Of a stretch of DNA of 7,946 nucleotides, positions 6,547 through 7,946 are shown piece after piece. Origin of the DNA: Natronohydrobacter sp. (lineage in GTDB: Bacteria > Pseudomonadota > Alphaproteobacteria > Rhodobacterales > Rhodobacteraceae). The stretch is taken from assembly GCA_007117255.1 (NCBI GenBank), contig SKGU01000002.1:1-7946 (forward strand), in the 5' to 3' direction. Position numbers and translations under genes: made by a program. The notes beneath the pieces were generated by a model that saw nothing but the letters and a program-made list of their open reading frames with translations, was not told the origin of the DNA and made no database searches. Numbering within the stretch: position 1 is the first letter of the stretch; every line of letters starts with the position of its first letter.

Positions 6547-6939
6547 TTAATCGCGTGTCTTGCGAAGTTTCATAAAGGTATCAAACCCTGCAAGAAAGGC
6601 TTCAAACAACGGGGGCCGTTCACCCGGCGCTGTGGCGCGTTTGGGGTGTGACCCATAACGGCTGGCCAACTCGGCTTTCAGCGCTGCATCAAAGGGCATG
6701 ATACTGGGGCGCTGCGATGCGCTCGCAATCAGCAATACCCCAAGCGCGGCAATGAAATAGAACCCGCCGCATATCAGTGAGGCCAGAACAGGAGAGAATT
6801 CCACCGCCAGATAGGCCCAGACCGCAGCAGTCAAGAAGCCCAGACTGACGCATAGCAGCGCCGCACCAAGCGCAAACTGGCCAGTGCGGCGCGCGCGCCA
6901 CTGTGCGCGCATTTGAATTTGTCGGATATATTGCTCCAT
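6547..6939 (-). CDS. YqjE-like / holin-X superfamily small membrane protein
   Basis: This 130-residue protein has two close membrane helices (about 22-46 and 50-73), a basic amphipathic N-terminus (QMRAQWRARR) and a basic soluble C-terminus. This is the architecture of YqjE and the Phage_holin_3_6 family. Despite the family name, the chromosomal context next to a DUF883 gene argues for a stress-related membrane protein rather than a phage lysis gene. Its start overlaps the DUF883 stop (TGATG), implying coupled translation. In enterobacteria yqjD (DUF883) and yqjE are likewise adjacent. Molecular function is unknown. Confidence 0.75.
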   Translation of the reverse strand: MEQYIRQIQMRAQWRARRTGQFALGAALLCVSLGFLTAAVWAYLAVEFSPVLASLICGGFYFIAALGVLLIASASQRPSIMPFDAALKAELASRYGSHPKRATAPGERPPLFEAFLAGFDTFMKLRKTRD

Positions 6940-7301
6940 CAGCGCCGCGACATGCCCAGTGCCAGAAGAAACCCGGCTGCCGCCGCAATGCCCATCGCAA
7001 GTGCCGGACGTTCGCGGGAGAATCTGTCAGCCTGCGCGATCACATCTTCAGATTGATCTGCCACATCATTCAAAATACCGCTGGCGTTGCGCATTGCGCG
7101 CTTGCCTTCCTTGCGCAAAGCCTCAGACCCGGCGCGTGCTGAACTTTCACCCAATTCTGCAACCCGCCCCGACAGCTTCGTCAGTTCGGCGCGCAATTGA
7201 TCCAGATTGTCCAGCATGTCATTAAACGCATCACTGGCATCGGCCGAGTCGGCCTTTTCCTTGATTTCTTCTTCGGCTTTTTTCAAAGGTTGACGTGCCA
7301 T
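6939..7301 (-). CDS. DUF883 (ElaB/YqjD-like) C-tail-anchored protein
   Basis: This 120-residue protein has a long charged helical region (about 1-95, probably coiled coil) and a single C-terminal membrane helix, RPALAMGIAAAAGFLLALG at 98-116, ending in SRR. That is the ElaB/YqjD/DUF883 layout. In E. coli YqjD such proteins anchor to the inner membrane and bind ribosomes in stationary phase; whether this one does so is not shown. The ATG at 7301 has an excellent GGAGGAATT ribosome site. No EcfG-type promoter lies directly upstream, so it probably depends on read-through from csbD past the hairpin at 7318-7337. It overlaps the next gene by TGATG. Confidence 0.82.
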   Translation of the reverse strand: MARQPLKKAEEEIKEKADSADASDAFNDMLDNLDQLRAELTKLSGRVAELGESSARAGSEALRKEGKRAMRNASGILNDVADQSEDVIAQADRFSRERPALAMGIAAAAGFLLALGMSRR

Positions 7302-7317
7302 AATTCCTCCGGGAAAG

Positions 7318-7337
7318 CGGCACCCTTTCGGGTGCCG
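7318..7337 (-). promoter_or_regulatory. Intercistronic hairpin between csbD and the DUF883 gene
   Basis: A perfect 8-bp stem, CGGCACCC (7318-7325) with GGGTGCCG (7330-7337), has a 4-nt loop. On the minus-strand RNA the loop is GAAA, a stable GNRA tetraloop. Only CTTTCCC follows it, so it is not a full intrinsic terminator. It may partially terminate transcription or protect the csbD 3' end, giving more csbD than downstream mRNA. Confidence 0.6.
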
Positions 7338-7367
7338 TATCTGTTAAGTTTCAAAATCAATGCGTTG

Positions 7368-7565
7368 TCAGACTTTCTCAAGCCAGTCATTGACTTGCTT
7401 TTCGGCCTCTTCCTTCGCAACGCCATATTTTTCCTGAATTTTTCCGATCAGCTTGTCGCGGTTGCCTTCGGCTTCCATCAGATCGTCATCAGTCAGCTTG
7501 CCCCAGTTTGCCTTGGCCGAACCAGTCATCTGCGTCCACTTACCTTTGATTTCATCCCAGTTCAT
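7368..7565 (-). CDS. csbD: CsbD family stress protein
   Basis: This 65-residue, charged, cytosolic protein has the CsbD family (PF05532) pattern. It opens with MNWDEIKGKW, then TGSAKANWGKLTDDDL, then AEGNRDKLIGKIQEKYG, and ends in a helical AEKQVNDWLEKV tail. CsbD proteins are small general-stress proteins: sigma-B-controlled in Bacillus, and found in alphaproteobacterial general-stress regulons. Their activity is unknown. The start at 7565 has AAGGAG 7 nt upstream. A longer in-frame reading to 7832 would cross the promoter and is rejected. A perfect EcfG-type promoter (7599-7623) gives a leader of about 27 nt. It is the first gene of the probable operon with DUF883, YqjE-like and DUF2254. 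Confidence 0.92.
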   Translation of the reverse strand: MNWDEIKGKWTQMTGSAKANWGKLTDDDLMEAEGNRDKLIGKIQEKYGVAKEEAEKQVNDWLEKV

Positions 7566-7598
7566 TGTGTTACTCCTTGAGTTTGCGATTGCAGATGA

Positions 7599-7623
7599 AA
7601 CGTGGTGACCCTCATTTGGTTCC
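7599..7623 (-). promoter_or_regulatory. EcfG-type promoter for the csbD operon
   Basis: On the minus strand GGAAC (7623-7619) and CGTT (7602-7599) are 16 bp apart, a perfect match. The expected start is near 7592. CsbD genes are classic general-stress targets, which anchors the interpretation of the other four sites. Confidence 0.85.
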
Positions 7624-7636
7624 ACAATCTCGCAAC

Positions 7637-7674
7637 GCGGCGGTTTTACTGCTGATATCGCCAATAACCGCCGC
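7637..7674. repeat. Inverted repeat, 9-bp arms, upstream of csbD
   Basis: GCGGCGGTT (7637-7645) and AACCGCCGC (7666-7674) are perfect reverse complements separated by 20 bp. It begins 14 bp upstream of the csbD -35 element. It could be a transcription factor site or an RNA hairpin. It has no adjacent T-run, so it is not an obvious terminator. Confidence 0.5.
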
Positions 7675-7691
7675 CCTAACGTCAACTGGGT

Positions 7692-7722
7692 TATGTCCAA
7701 TAAAATTGCATTTTCGGACATA
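7692..7722. repeat. Inverted repeat, 7-bp arms around an AT-rich core
   Basis: TATGTCC (7692-7698) and GGACATA (7716-7722) flank a 17-bp AT-rich spacer. The layout resembles a two-half-site operator. The regulator and target are unknown. Confidence 0.4.
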
Positions 7723-7836
7723 GCGAAAAAGCACACTCTCCTCCATAAGCGCAAGCCCCGGATCAGACAGAGCACCGCGCAAATCCTGCCCAAATCGCGA
7801 AAACACTTGCGCGACTCTGTCTGTTTGGGCAATAGT

Positions 7837-7870
7837 CACGGAAAAGCACGGTCAAACGACTAATTCCGTG
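7837..7870. repeat. Inverted repeat just upstream of the partial gene at 7896
   Basis: CACGGAA (7837-7843) and TTCCGTG (7864-7870) are perfect 7-bp arms with a 20-bp spacer. The repeat ends 25 bp before the ATG at 7896, so it may be an operator or leader structure for that gene. No recognisable EcfG-type promoter was found for this plus-strand gene. Confidence 0.4.
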
Positions 7871-7895
7871 AACACGCCAAACGGCAAGAGGGCAC

Positions 7896-7946
7896 ATGAG
7901 CAGACCCCAGACGCTTGAGGATCTCAACGCGGTTATCCGTCAGCAT
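7896..7946 (+). CDS. Start of an unidentified gene (3' end outside window)
   Basis: Seventeen codons beginning MSRPQTLEDLNAVIRQH are open to the window edge. A purine-rich AAGAGGG lies 4 nt before the ATG. The gene is divergent from csbD across about 330 bp. Too little is visible to name a family. Confidence 0.55.
   Translation, partial: MSRPQTLEDLNAVIRQH

Noticed and set aside
6547..6939. Phage lysis holin and therefore a prophage remnant
   Set aside because: The two-helix protein matches YqjE-type chromosomal proteins, sits next to DUF883 in a stress operon, and no other phage gene is present.
7612..7839. 75-codon minus-strand frame upstream of csbD
   Set aside because: It starts at GTG without a ribosome site, its codon use is less GC-biased at third positions than its neighbours, it crosses two inverted repeats and it ends inside the csbD promoter. 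A degraded gene remnant is possible but not supportable.
1..7946. CRISPR array, tRNA/rRNA genes, insertion sequences
   Set aside because: No regularly spaced direct repeats, no cloverleaf with a 3' CCA context, and no transposase frame or flanking target duplications were seen.

Overview
The window is GC-rich chromosomal DNA with the look of an alphaproteobacterium, probably in or near the Rhodobacteraceae. That placement rests on codon use, on a fused cytochrome oxidase subunit I-III gene, and on promoters of the alphaproteobacterial general-stress sigma factor type (EcfG: GGAAC, 16-17 bp, CGTT). No tRNA, rRNA, CRISPR array, insertion sequence or phage integration signal was seen.

Layout. 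(1) 3-2011, plus strand: the 3' part of a haem-copper cytochrome oxidase subunit I gene fused to a subunit III-like domain, followed with an ATGA overlap by a 99-residue three-helix membrane protein. This is the end of a cox operon. (2) 2012-2271: a gene-free stretch. On the minus strand it holds an EcfG-type promoter about 80 nt upstream of a very strong intrinsic terminator, which together predict a small RNA (about 2016-2095). It also holds a separate hairpin that probably ends the next gene. (3) 2272-3968, minus strand: a 97-residue single-span membrane protein and a cardiolipin synthase/phospholipase D family enzyme, each with its own EcfG-type promoter. (4) 4102-5232, plus strand: an AI-2E family (PF01594) membrane protein, divergent from the cls-like gene. 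The two genes share a 130-bp region with back-to-back EcfG-type promoters. (5) 5244-7565, minus strand: a probable operon csbD - DUF883 (ElaB/YqjD-like) - YqjE/holin-like - DUF2254, headed by a perfect EcfG-type promoter. (6) 7566-7895: an intergenic region with three perfect inverted repeats. (7) 7896 to the end: the first 17 codons of an unidentified plus-strand gene.

The main result is that nearly everything from about 2016 to 7623 can be read as one general-stress regulon island. Five promoter-like sites share GGAACC at -35 and (C/G)GTT at -10 with 16 or 17 bp spacing. Each sits in an intergenic region and points at a gene or at the predicted small RNA. The encoded proteins are mostly envelope proteins: phospholipid synthesis, small membrane anchors, a holin-like protein, a DUF2254 membrane protein and an AI-2E family protein, plus cytosolic CsbD. 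A shared role in membrane adaptation under stress is an inference. The promoter pattern itself is read directly from the sequence.
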